DNA of 64,000 nucleotides from Eurosta solidaginis (Eukaryota > Arthropoda > Insecta > Diptera > Tephritidae): the NCBI RefSeq assembly GCF_040869045.1, contig NC_090323.1, positions 266,170,392-266,234,391 on the forward strand, in the 5' to 3' direction. The notes under the pieces are model-generated. The model was not told where the DNA came from, made no database searches, and saw only the letters and a list, made by a program, of their open reading frames with translations. Position 1 is the first letter of the stretch; every line of letters begins with the position of its first letter. This document shows, in pieces, positions 13,683-24,140 of this stretch. Position numbers and translations under genes: made by a program.

Positions 13683-13770
13683 ATTCACTGAAAGTTTCAA
13701 AATTAGTAATGCGTTTAAGAAGGTGCGCAAGCGTGCACGCAAATACACCGAATTCTTACGCAAGAAGTGA
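2595..13770 (+). CDS. Gene A: His/Gln/Ser-rich protein of unknown function (3 visible exons)
   Basis: Coding exons are 2595-2694 (exon 2591-2694), 7499-7690 and 10892-13770. Donors GTAAGA and GTAGCA and acceptors TTTCAG, TTGAAG and ATGCAG all fit, and the phases agree at both junctions (C|GT for Arg, G|CT for Ala), giving 1057 codons including the final TGA. Residue 136 is an in-frame TGA (11005-11007); without readthrough the product is 135 residues. Residues about 140-370 are rich in His, Gln and Ser. A less repetitive Cys/Ser-containing core follows (about 390-520), then more low-complexity sequence, a second His cluster, and a basic C-terminus containing KKVRKRARK that could be a nuclear or membrane-binding signal. 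No catalytic domain or transmembrane segment was seen. The first Met may be internal, because exon 1 begins at an acceptor only four bases upstream. I do not recognise the gene. The low-complexity composition is typical of neuronal or regulatory fly proteins, but that is inference. Confidence 0.75.
3318..3463. repeat. Short inverted repeat (about 26-bp arms)
   Basis: The arm 3318-3343 (beginning GCGTTTTCTTTTCTGGG) is matched in reverse complement at 3438-3463 with about two differences, around a 94-bp loop. The origin is unknown; it may be a remnant of a foldback element. Confidence 0.55.
3903..3941 (-). ncRNA. Hammerhead-like core, left PLE arm (one core lesion)
   Basis: On the minus strand: stem I is CTC (3939-3941) with GAG (3903-3905). 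The conserved box reads GTGATGA instead of CTGATGA. Stem II is GAATTC pairing with GAATTC around the loop AGACT. The GAAA box is intact and is followed by TATT. The first C of the catalytic box is replaced by G, so this copy is predicted inactive. Confidence 0.5.
4417..4455 (+). ncRNA. Hammerhead-like core, right PLE arm (one core lesion)
   Basis: On the plus strand: stem I is CTC (4417-4419) with GAG (4453-4455). The CTGATGA box is intact at 4420-4426. Stem II is GAATTC (4428-4433) pairing with GAATTC (4439-4444). The second box is GAAT (4445-4448) instead of GAAA. The lesion lies in a different box from that of the left arm, so the ancestral repeat probably had a complete core. Confidence 0.5.
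4576..4914 (+). mobile_element. LOA-like LINE 3' fragment (older copy)
   Basis: The sequence around 4589-4905 matches the 3' end of the LINE at 44.85-50.5 kb and the fragment at 1637-2057. It includes the CCHC-motif coding region and the terminal CAACCTAACCTAAC. It is more diverged than the 1.6-kb copy. The direct repeat ATAACTGTAAT at 4565-4575 and 4915-4925 fits a target-site duplication. Confidence 0.75.
8280..8531. repeat. 27-bp inverted repeat around a 198-bp spacer
   Basis: GCATATATGTAATACTCC and the bases to 8306 recur in perfect reverse complement at 8505-8531. A hAT-type element has inserted exactly at the end of the right arm. Farther out, TTTCTCTAGCTTCT (8247 onward) and its complement (about 9242) suggest an older, larger inverted-repeat element. 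Confidence 0.65.
8532..9109. mobile_element. Non-autonomous hAT-like element, 578 bp
   Basis: A perfect 8-bp direct repeat, ATATATGC, flanks it (8524-8531 and 9110-9117); hAT elements make 8-bp target duplications. The ends are imperfect inverted repeats: TAAGGCTGTGAACT at the left, and TAGGACTGGGACT when the right end is read on the minus strand. It has no transposase. Both sub-terminal parts (about 8545-8720 and 8970-9095) are packed with overlapping ATCCGGATATCC-type motifs, which may be transposase-binding repeats. Confidence 0.75.
11005..11007 (+). promoter_or_regulatory. In-frame TGA-C, candidate readthrough stop
   Basis: Within exon 3 of gene A the frame reads Gly-Pro-TGA-CTG. Both sides look coding and stay open: 38 codons upstream from the acceptor and 921 sense codons downstream. 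TGA followed by C is the leakiest stop context known in Drosophila, where many genes use regulated readthrough. A CGA-to-TGA polymorphism or a sequencing error would look the same. Confidence 0.55.
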
Positions 13771-14290
13771 ATCAAACGCATCGAACGATTCGGTGAACTT
13801 TGTTTTCATTGTAGCTTTAATCGGATCGTTTGAGCGCAGAATCGCTAAAGCGGAAATATGTCTATATAATATTTGTACGTATGTCCGTCTCTTTTGCGCA
13901 GATTCTCCCTACTTTGGCAGAAAATACGTGGTCGTGGCGCTCAACCGACGCGCATTTAGTTTGGACGAAGGTGATTAAGGCCGTGAAAGTCAACAATGCT
14001 TGGATGGAAGTTTATAGGCTATATAGCCTATTGACAATCGGATTTCCGATATTACTCGCTGTTTACATGTATATAGAGATTTAGCAATATGGAGTGTGAG
14101 AGAGAGTATCTCGTGCGTCCAGCGGCAAAATCCTGTGTATTCTGCACACTAAATAATTAAGGATAAACTCTATTTGCCTTCATTACATTTATTTAAGTAT
14201 AAACATAAGTACATACACGCATATGTATTAGTTGGGAAGCATTATTTTAAATTTTATCAATTAATAAACATCCGGTATGGGCATCATCAT
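13771..14290 (+). other. 3' UTR of gene A with poly(A) signal
   Basis: After the TGA at 13768-13770 no coding frame continues. A canonical AATAAA lies at 14263-14268, about 490 nt past the stop, and is the first good poly(A) signal. Further AATAAA motifs downstream (16-28 kb) leave room for longer 3' UTR isoforms. Confidence 0.5.
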
Positions 14291-15358
14291 TAGAAACGAT
14301 CAGCAATTACAGTTTTTATGGTTCTACTTACAAGAGAATCGACGATTTTGTTTCAATTTAGCAGTTGAATAGTCGTTGCTTTTAAAGATGTGTGCCCCTA
14401 TATCATATCGAAGGCATAGCCGTTATTATAACAACCAGCCTTGGTCAACTACTTTTTAGACTTAAATGGAATTTTCGATTCCACTTTCGCCGGTTTCGGT
14501 TTCAATTCAGTTTTCACTTACTTTGTTCAATTTATTTTGGTTTCGGTTATTATTTTCACCAAACTCGGTTTTAATATAGGCACTGCTACGATTTTGGTTC
14601 CTAATTTCACGCCTCCAGATTTTAATGCGGATTTGATATGTGTTTCCGTATAATTTCGCTCTTTGTTTTGTCATGTTTCGGTTCCGAAGTGGGCCTTGTT
14701 TCGGATCTACTTTTGTTCACGGTGCCAGTCCAATTTCAGTTTCTATCCCGGTTTGAGTCCAGTTTCAAACTGTTATTAAGCTTAAGATCTATCAACGTAA
14801 TCCGTGACTTTTTTACTCAGTCGCAGCTATTTTTGTCCGTGACTGTAACTGGCAAGTGAGTGATATAGCTTTTCTGCTAAATCGCAGGACAAAACCACGC
14901 TTTTCGTTAAGCGGAGTGACTGACTCATTTGTAGCTTATTGCGAATTCTAACAGTGGATATCAACATCTAGTGCTACTTGTAACAGCACAAAGCACACGC
15001 TCATTGGTTCATCTTATTGCAGCTAATTTTTTTTTTGTACCAAGAGTTGTGATTACTGTTATTGATAAGCGCGATTTCCAGCGAGACGGATATGCGGACT
15101 CAGTCCGTCAATCACGTGATTTTTTGGAAGCTGTCGCTGAAACTTTCTGTAGTCTTTCGGTGTCAATAACAAGTACATAAATATTTGCCATCACCATCGC
15201 CTACTTTTCAAAATTCGCGTTTCCATTCAATTTGGCTGGCAAGACTCCACGCTAGTTACTCTTAACGTACACCCTGCTCTCCAGAATAAGCTATACTTTT
15301 TTACTCTCTCTTGTTACTCTACGAAATAGTCGATATTTATGAGCCCAGCGCTGCTTGA
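14291..15358. repeat. Non-coding stretch with degenerate TTTCGGTTTC-type repeats
   Basis: About 14460-14770 is a pyrimidine-rich strand in which variants of TTTCGGTTTC or TTTCAGTTTC recur every 15-40 bases. No gene was recognised. The short frames at 14392-14859 are by-products of this composition. Confidence 0.4.
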
Positions 15359-15409
15359 TATTCGGTTGTTCATCACCACACTTTAATTTTCTGCTGCTTC
15401 TTCTTAAAG

Positions 15410-15565
15410 TTGGTGCCCACACCGGTTGGTGGTCATCATTTGGAATTCACAACCAAGCCTGAATCCAACGGTGAGCGGTTAGTGGTTGCGGTGAAATTAA
15501 TATCAACAAAAATAAGCGTCAATACATATTTAGAAAGAGAAAACAACAATCTTGAGAAGCAATAA
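15410..15565 (+). CDS. Possible terminal exon without own start (unrecognised)
   Basis: A pyrimidine-rich tract ending TTCTTCTTAAAG at 15409 could be a splice acceptor. The frame that follows is open for 51 codons with coding-like composition; it begins LVPTPVGGHHLEF and ends at TAA 15563-15565. The frame is open back to 15359 but lacks an ATG. A possible donor, GTGAGC, at 15471 would make this an internal exon instead. No neighbouring exon was identified, so the assignment is tentative. Confidence 0.3.
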   Translation: MVPTPVGGHHLEFTTKPESNGERLVVAVKLISTKISVNTYLERENNNLEKQ

Positions 15566-16640
15566 ATACAAAAACAGTTACGTAAAAAAAGGAATGAGAA
15601 CATGCTAAAGTGCGCTGCAATTCGAAAACTACGATTGAATAAGAGAACCCAAAAAAATTTGGTCATGTTAGGGAAATATAAAATTTTCTGTTTGAAGTAT
15701 GTTTGTTCACTGCCAAAAAATATTTAAGGAAAAAAAATTGAAAATAAAATTCCAGTGTTAAAGTAAAAACCAAACCAAACAATAATGTGCGAAATTTGAA
15801 TAAGAAATGCAGAAGTGTGGCAACACCACAATTAAATGCCAAATACAGATTGCACCCAAAATAAATTGGGTACATAAAAGTAAGTGCTGTGTGTGCTGGA
15901 GGTGTGCCATGTCACGCTGTTAGTAAACACACATACACACAAATATAAATACATATAATCGTACACACACAGATACAGAAGTGTATCCACAACATATTAG
16001 GACAACACATAAAAGAAAATATTAGAACTCAAACTCACGTAACAGGTAACTCATATGTACATATATCCAAATATACACTCATACATACATACATACACAC
16101 ATCCAAATGTAGGCAGCAACCTCTAAAATAGAAAAAATTAGGAAACGCAAAACTTAAACTGCTTTGGAAAACAAAAATAGGAGAGTAAAAAATTAATTAA
16201 TAACAACAAAAAACAAAACAAATGAAATAAAATATGATAAACTCGAAATTGTGAACACAACGACTATTTTAATTAATTAATTATAATGCATAGTTAAGAC
16301 AAACAGCGAGGGATAGGCAAATATTGTAAAAAAAAACAAAAAACAAATAAAGTAAATTTGTATTAGTAAATAAAAAAACTTTAAAAATTTAAATACATAA
16401 ATATAAATAAACAAAATTAGCTGCATAATAATAAACTTTCCAAATATGTAGATATATTCAACAACAAAAAATAACAGCAAAATAATTAAAAATAGTAAAC
16501 GCGCAGAAGGGCACTTTGTGCCAAAAAACCTAAAAAAAAATATATTGGAACGAAAAAGCAAAAAGAACTTAAGAAGTCCTTAGGTAACAAAAATTCACTG
16601 CAGTAAATCTTAAAAATGAGGTAAATTGCACATTGATTTT
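15566..16640 (+). other. A-rich, CA/TA-repeat-containing stretch; possible UTR
   Basis: The plus strand is strikingly A-rich, with CATACA/CACACA runs (15920-16110) resembling fly untranslated regions. At 16616-16620 an ATG is followed two bases later by GTAAAT, so a 5' UTR exon ending M-(AG|) is conceivable. No downstream coding exon was found that would confirm it. Confidence 0.3.
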
Positions 16641-19600
16641 AATTTTATCTAGAAGCAAATTTACTATATAAATTCACAATAAAAATGTATCGGTTGAGAG
16701 CCGATTGACAGAATTAATTTCTTCATGTGATACGAGCTCATAGCATATTGTTATTGATTCGTATTCTCTAATTATTTGCTACATTTCAATGCGAACTCAG
16801 TACCAGGTGTTGTTATTCCGGCTTGGTACAACAATGTGTCAGTTAATCGAGATCAATTAAAACTGTTTTGATTTTACATTCTTTTGCTCGGCGAATGGAT
16901 TGAATTCGATTTGCCCTCACCTTGTATAGATTCGCCTTGCTATATTTGCATCAGTGGTCACCAAATTGAAACTGTGGCTGTATTGGTGAAAGTAAAATCA
17001 TCGTAGTGGTAGTAGGTTAGTCGTGCATTAACGAGCAACAAAGCAAGACGTGTTCACGAATGTTTGTTAATACAAAAAAAGTAATTTATACAAATATGCT
17101 TTATAAATATTATTTTATTGCTTGAGTCTAACGAAAAACAACTAAGGACGGGTCCTTTCTTCGGCTGTGCCGAAGACTTGACGTTGTTTGTGTTCTGCAT
17201 GAAATATATATGACCATGAATCACTTATCTCAACAATATATGACGTATACTTAAGTATTAGATGAAATTTGAAGCTTCTAGGCCGTTTTTTCATCTAAAT
17301 GGTCAGCATTTCAGCAATAGCTCGTGGGGCTGTTTTTGTTTTACTAAGGTCGCTCGCGAAACTGTGGATTTTCATGTAATTGCAAAACTTTGCCACCACA
17401 TCTGCAGTTAATTATATAGTATTGTCCTCCATGAGTGCGGCGCGGACTTTTGTAAGTTATCACATATGTAGCTCACATTAATCTACAATACAAAATTTCT
17501 CAAATATCAGTTCGGTACTTTGGACGTATAGTATAAGCAACACACAGCCAGAAATTTCGTTTTATATTTACTTACAGAGTTTAGCAAAATAGATATACAT
17601 TTTTCTTAAAACTTCGAACAAGTCATTCATTTTCTCTTTGAGACTCTGCTGTGTAAACATTTTGGTTGAAATACAAAAAATAAAATCACCGATAAATACT
17701 TCGTCATGAACCTCACAATAATTTTTTTAGATTCATTTCACATCGAAAGAGCATTTTTCGATATTAAAAAATATGGCACAAATATATCGGGTGGAATGGG
17801 ACGACCTAGAAGGTACAATGTGGTCGTATTAAATCGCGTCCGAAATGCTCGGGCTTGTACCTTAATGGTGCTTGTCTTGGGTCTATATCCGGCAAAGGAC
17901 CATCAACATCGATAACACTCCCCAAAGCTTTCAGCTTGTGTCTTTATCGCTACATCAACAAAAACAACCTCTTGTTAAATTTTTCTTGGCTTGGATGTTG
18001 CACTCATAATCTGCACCGATGCCTGGGGACCACACAGATATGTAGCTTGCCATATTTGGGATAGATAGACCCTTCCAAGTTTTGCAATACTTTGCCATAT
18101 TGACCTTGCTTTTGGCTTGTCTAGCGGTACCAGTCCTTTCTATGGCTGAATTCGTGGTTCGATACGCAATTTATTTGAGTATTAATAGCATTTAGCGATG
18201 TGGCGTTGCTTTGTGTATTTCAAAAGCCATTTTCAATGATATATGTAAGGAAGCAGGACAACTTTCCTATTTTTTGAATCTTGAAGAAGTAAAATTTCCA
18301 CAACATTTTTTTCAAATTCCCTTTCAACTTAGAATTTCGCTTTGCATCAAATTTACCTTACAATGCTTTCACCATGTTAAAAAATGTTTAAAGTTTAAAA
18401 ACCCTTTATTTTGAACCTTCCGTCCCAAGTTGTCAAACGTTTGCCGAGCTTATCTCTTGAACAATATCTTGCTAATAATGATCAATTCTTGTCAAGGCCT
18501 TTCTTGCTGTCAGCAAAATCACCCGAGATATTCAAAAACGTAGTTGTTTAATAATTTATTTTATGATCGAGGGCTTAAAAGCTTCTTTGAGTGGAGTATT
18601 TCTGTCTCTCATTATCCAAGAATTTATTGATCATTGCAGCCATTGCAGCACCAGGACAGTCATTATCACTACGAAATTATTTAATAGCATCAAGGAATTT
18701 AAGGATTTCATAGCAAATTTTAGTGCGTTTAATAAGTTTATTGTTTTTTTTTTTTTGTTTTTAAATAAAATAAAATAAAATTGATATTTTTAAGAGATTG
18801 CAAAAATATTCTAAATAACGATAATGTGTAGATTTATATCTGATAATATATAAGTAAATGTGTAGCAATGTAGACAAATTTTATTTAAATATCAATTGGA
18901 TTTAAAAATAATACAATTTTTGTTATATCACTTCAGTTCATCTAATGCGTATAACGATAAACGAAAAAATTTGTTTAAACTAAAGGAAAATATGTTTAAA
19001 AAAATCATAAAAACACATTGAACTAGAGAATGGCGTGCGGTATATACAAACAGAAACATAATTTAAACAATCATTATACTATGTTCAAACAGAAAAATAA
19101 ATTGATGAAATTTCGGTTTGAATTGAGTGCTGTTCATACAACTCGATTTAGCTTACACAATAGTAATTTGATAGCTGGTTGGCTCATCTCTACAGCAAGA
19201 ACATACCTTTGTTCAGACTGTCAAAATGTGCGTGTTGGTATTAGGCGAATGAAATGGAATGAAAACATAAAACTTTGAAATTTTTGTGTGTTGTAAGAAA
19301 ATGTGTTCAATGTTTTGGTTTCATTTTGAGTTTGCCATCTTCTTTTGACAATCACTACTCCAGTGAAATGAAAGACATAAAATCACCTGATGAGATGAGC
19401 CAACCATATAGTTCAGCCGTGCGTAGCTGACGTTTAAATATACTCAATAAACACACTTTACAATGTTGCATTTGCAGTTTGAAACAATTTATTACGCAAT
19501 TTTTTTTAAATTGGCAATTTATTATTACAATTTATTATATGACAAATTGCGTAATAAATTGCCAATTTGGTGTGTATTTGAACCTAGTATTAAGTATGTT

Positions 19601-20110
19601 ATAGAAACATCTAAAAATTTAGGGGGTAAGGAAAAAAATTGCATGTGCACCCACTGTGCGAAAACCGCACTTTTCTATAAAAATAATGAGGAAATAATTT
19701 ATAATACCTAAATAATATTTATTTTTTATTATTTATCAGTCCCCATCACAGTGTTTACAACAGACCAGTGAAGTAATATTTACAACTCGTTTTGGGTATA
19801 TAAGCCCACAAACTTTATCCGTAGAATTTTCGGTACTCCGAATAAAAGCTCAACGTCCGATTTTCTCAAAAGTACGAAAAATGTCTGATTTACTCATAAT
19901 TCTGTTTGGCCGCATTGGCGTTTAATAAAACGCTTCTAATTTAGAAATATCAGAATTTTCCGAAATCCGGAAATAAAAATCAAGGATTTAAAAACTGTAA
20001 AAAATTTGTAATTAGGCGAAGATCCCTCTATGCACTCAGTCTTTTCAATGCCTCATTTTATATTTTAATGTCATACAATGTAATCTGACCTCTTAAATAA
20101 TGATTGGTAA
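16641..20110. other. AT-rich non-coding DNA
   Basis: No supported gene. It contains one copy of the dispersed repeat described at 17,790 and, at about 19,487-19,568, short mutually inverted segments built on CAATTTATTACGCAATTT. The small frames (18,211; 18,563; 19,030; 19,463) show no protein features. Confidence 0.45.
17790..17970 (+). repeat. Dispersed retroelement 3' end, copy 1
   Basis: This shares CATCGATAACACTCCCCAAA, GGCAAAGGACCATCAAC and a trailing GCTACA(T)CAACAA tail with copies at 28.94, 34.44 and 38.96 kb. All lie in the same orientation and end in a CAA-rich tail, as expected for 5'-truncated insertions of one non-LTR family. No coding sequence remains. Confidence 0.65.
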
Positions 20111-20129
20111 TCTGGATTCTGAACGAATC

Positions 20130-21370
20130 TTGAAGTGGGCCTGAAATTGTTACAACTTTGTCCCGAAATAGCTTCGTAATGATTCCAAAATACTCCAGAA
20201 AAGATCCCAAAAAATGCCTCAAATAGTTTTAAAAAAGTCTTGAAATTATCCTAAAATGAGTCCGACGTGATCCTGAAATCTCCCCCAAAATTGCATTGAA
20301 ATAGTCTCAAAATGATTCTTTAAATAATCTCGAAGTATTCCTAAAGTCATACCAAAATGTTTACGAAATAGGCCCGAATTAGTCCCAAAATGATTCAAGA
20401 TTACATATGTAAAATTTTGGATTACATCTGTCTACAATAAAACGGGCGTATATATGATACAATTCCATCCCCTTCATCGAAGTACGTCAATGTATTGCGC
20501 ATGGAAAAAGGTGTCACTTAGCTCCATATTAATATATATGGGGATTCCATCCCATTTCGACCAATTTGAACCCGACCCCTTTAGAATTGGCTGCAAGTTG
20601 TTCTTCTTTTTCTAGCTTACGAAAGACGTTTTTCATAATTTTTTCAAATTTTTTCATCCAACTCAAAAAAAGTTATGAATTTTTAAAAAAACACCGTTTT
20701 TGTTTCAAAATGCTATGACTTTTTCAAAAATTGACCGTTTGGGATCTTTTTTTTTAATTTGTTTTTAAACGTACTTTTTGGAAAAATTACAAAACAATTT
20801 TTAAAGTTTTTTTTTTTTCAATTAAATAAAAAAAAATATCGGCCCACTCCGGGATTAGTGGGGATGATTGCAGAATTGCTTGAAGTTTTTTATGAGAAAA
20901 AAAAAAAATGGCGAAATTCGAAAAATCTCTTTAAGCATTTTTTTATATTTTTTCCGAAAAGTACATTTAAAAACAAATTAAAAAAAAAAGATCCCAAACG
21001 GTAAATTTTTGAAAAAGTTATAGCATTTTGAAAATAAAAACGGTGTTTTTTTAAATTCATAACTTTTTTTGAGTTGGATGAAAAAATTCTGAAAAAAGTC
21101 TTACGTAAGCTAGAAAAAGAAGAACAACTTTTAGCCAATTCTAAAGGGGTCGGGTTCAAAATTGGTCGAAATGGGATGGATTACCCCATATGCATGCTGA
21201 TAAAGTTCTGAGATAAGCCTGAATGCAATTACGAATTTTTCCCATTTTTTCCAAACGGCCCTTTATTGTTTAGAAAATAATCCAGAAATAATCATAAGAA
21301 TCCCGAATTGATCTCGAAACGATCACAAAATAGTCAAAAATATTCCGAAAATGTTTCGAAACAGCCCTGT
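20130..21370. repeat. Degenerate short-period repeat split by a foldback element
   Basis: From 20,150 to 20,410 and again from 21,205 to 21,370 the sequence is a run of variants of TCCCGAAATAGT/TCCAAAATGAT with a period of roughly 13-20 bases. The two halves have the same character and are separated by the foldback at 20,536-21,190, so the array existed before that insertion. Confidence 0.5.
20536..21190. mobile_element. Foldback element with about 275-bp arms
   Basis: The left arm starts ATATGGGGATTCCATCCC and the right arm is its reverse complement ending GGGATGGATTACCCCATAT. The match, with few differences, extends through TTAGAATTGGCT, TTCTTCTTTTTCTAGCTTACG and CCGTTTGGGATC down to a loop at about 20,815-20,905. 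No transposase is present. The transcript of either strand would be a long near-perfect hairpin. No clear target duplication was found. Confidence 0.75.
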
Positions 21371-23488
21371 GTTCCTCTCTAATGGAAGACACAGAGAAAT
21401 TTCTGTGGTGTTCTAGAAATTTCGCTGTTTTACCTGTAATAATTTCCCTGTAATTACTTTTAATTATTTTCAATTATCTGATTATTTTTAATTGCATGAT
21501 TAAAAATGTTTTATATCGACCACACACACAAATGCACACTCAGCAGTTTTATGCTATAAAGTTCCTATAAGTTTAAATACTGAATACTGCAAATGATTAT
21601 TTCTCTTCATTCATATGCAAACATTCGTTGCATAATTGATAGTTAAAACAAATGCACACATGCACTTACGAACATTTGTGATCGAGAAGATACATTATTT
21701 ATGTGTAAATATATAAATATAAAAATATATAGGAATGGAAAACACATACGCACACAAACACATGCCACGTTACGTATCTAAATGCACTCCCCACAAATAA
21801 ATAAATTAAGAAGTTCGGATTCGTTATCGGTGTGTGCATTTTTTACGTACATTTTATTTTTATTTTTATGTTTTTTTGTTGAACAAATACGACTACTGTC
21901 TTCCATTACAAAAAGAAAGAAAAAAATAAATAAATAAACTAAAAAATAATTTAAGTAAAATTTCGATTAACCGAGCAATTTGTTGTTGTATGTTTCTCAC
22001 TTTTGCATTTCTTTATATATTTAGACACAAAGAGGTACACACAAAGAGGTACACACAAAGAGGTACACACAAATATAAGTTGAAAATAATTGAAAAAAAT
22101 TAAATAAAAAACACACTAAGCCAATTTTGGGCAACTCACAAGAGTGTCGTAATCCTGTTGAATTTCAATATTTGAGTTGTTTCCATAGTTTCCAATATAA
22201 AATTTTATCAAGGCATAGCACATACGGGAAATAGGAGTTCTGGTGAATTGCAAAATTGTTTTTTAAATAATCAAATGGCATGAAACGAAAGCCAAAAGGC
22301 GAGCGTTGAAATAATTGAAAATGTTGAATAAATTCAAATCGAATGTACCTTGTGCGAATAAGAAAAAATTGTTTGTAAATATCAAAAAGATTAATAACAA
22401 AAAAAAAATTTTTAAAATAAATTCAAATAAAACAAATAATAATAAGAACATTGAAATAGAGACAACAATAATCGTAGTTATAACCAAATTCTGAAATTAA
22501 CAGGCAAACAAACAAAAAAGTAAATGTAAAATATAACGAAAAAAGAAATAGTAAAAGTAAAAAAGGTTGAAAAATTAAAAAAAAATTACGCCACAGTTAC
22601 CACATGAAAGTAAAAATAAAACAAAACACAATAACAAGAAAGCATTAATTATATATAATAAAACTATATTAAAAACAATTAGTCTACATACACAAAAAAA
22701 TAGAAAACCCGAACTCAAGCATTAAAATAAAAACGTACATAGCATAATGATTTAAGTTATTTCGTAAATAGTTAAATTTTCAATGCACTGCCAAAAAAGG
22801 TTTTTAAAATGAAAATAGCGACAACAGTGTTATGCTCTCTTTTGTACATATGGAAATTAAAAAAATAAAACCAAAACAAAAATATCAAAAAAATATGTTA
22901 GCATAATACTAATCACTACCATGGTGATAATAACGTGTAACGATATAATTTTATTGCACTTAACGTAGGTAAAATTAAATAAAAAATAAATATAATATAA
23001 ATGCTACCGAAAATAATAGCCGTTAGTTAAAGTTTTGGGGAATTTCTTTAAAAATTTTGCATATGATTTTTTTAGGGCGAGTATGGGATGAAAATACTTT
23101 ACGTGCGTATAGTTTAATAATAGCCTTCCTTTGATGTTATTATTGTTTATTATCTGTAATATAAGAAGTAAAACTTAAATCTTTGTTGGATTTTTCAATT
23201 ATATATATGAAATGACACATTCGTGCCAAAAAAGGTTATAGCGGTATTTTCCATTAAGCGTTTCTGAGTGTTGAGTATTAGCAAACCAAATGTTACTCTC
23301 TGGTCTCCTCTTTTTTTATGCTTAGCGAGAGAACATCATTATGAGTACTGGCGAATAGATATGAAACTTCTGCCTCTCTTTTGCTAATGCTGCCATCATA
23401 CTCAATTACATTTGGCACTTTTTTTTTGGGTTATGTTGCACGGCAAAGGTTTAATTTATTATTCTAACCGAAAGTAATGGAATGTGGT
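21371..23488. other. AT-rich non-coding DNA
   Basis: No gene supported. The plus strand from 21.9 to 23.0 kb is strongly A-rich with several AATAAA motifs. The tandem 14-mer listed separately lies here. Frames on the minus strand (22,263-22,487) are composition artefacts. Confidence 0.45.
22025..22073. repeat. Tandem 14-mer, three full copies
   Basis: ACACAAAGAGGTAC is repeated perfectly three times (22025-22066), followed by half a unit. Confidence 0.9.
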
Positions 23489-24132
23489 CAGGGCCGGCTC
23501 AAGAGAATTTGGGGCCCTAGGCGAGTTATTATTTGCGGTCCCTTTCACCCGTATTTATAGAAAGAAATTGGAGATCAGAAAATTAGAGATCAGAAATATT
23601 AAATTCAAACCTAGTGTCAATAAAACAAAAAATTATTTCTATTGCATATTAAATATAATTTTTTTAACAAAAGAACGAACATATAAAACACAAAAGTATT
23701 TTTAATTATCTTAGAGTTTACTAAAACTTCATTTTCCGCGCCTTCAACTCAGAGAAATTTGATATAATTTTACTTAAATCTAATTTTTGCACAATTTCCT
23801 GCTCTACTGATAGCAATGCTAAACCGACAAGCCTTTCTAGAGTCATGGCCGAACGCAAGTAAGTTTTGATTAATTTCAGTTTCGAAAAGCTACGCTCGCC
23901 CCTCGCAACCGACATTGGTATAGTCAACAAAATACTAAATTGGGCACGAGACCAGACAAGTTGTGTTGTAAAATATAACTAAGGTGAAGATTAATTTTTT
24001 TAATGAAACTAAATATAGGACCCCTACAAAATTTTTTTTTTTTTTTGCAAAAAGGATTTTTAATACAAGTGTTTATCGAATTTGGTGCCCTAGGCTGTCG
24101 CGTAGTTCGCGTATATGGTAGAGCCGGCCCTG
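23489..24132 (-). mobile_element. Truncated hAT element with transposase C-terminus
   Basis: Inverted ends CAGGGCCGGCTC (23489-23500) and GAGCCGGCCCTG (24121-24132) are flanked by a perfect 8-bp duplication, AATGTGGT, at 23481-23488 and 24133-24140. The minus-strand frame 23721-23930 encodes the C-terminal dimerisation region of a hAT transposase (GERSFSKLKLIK, then RLVGLALLSVE). The rest of the transposase is deleted, so the copy is non-autonomous. The family is of the ZMYM/TTF-zinc-finger hAT type, like the relic at 53.8-55.8 kb. Confidence 0.85.
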
Positions 24133-24140
24133 AATGTGGT

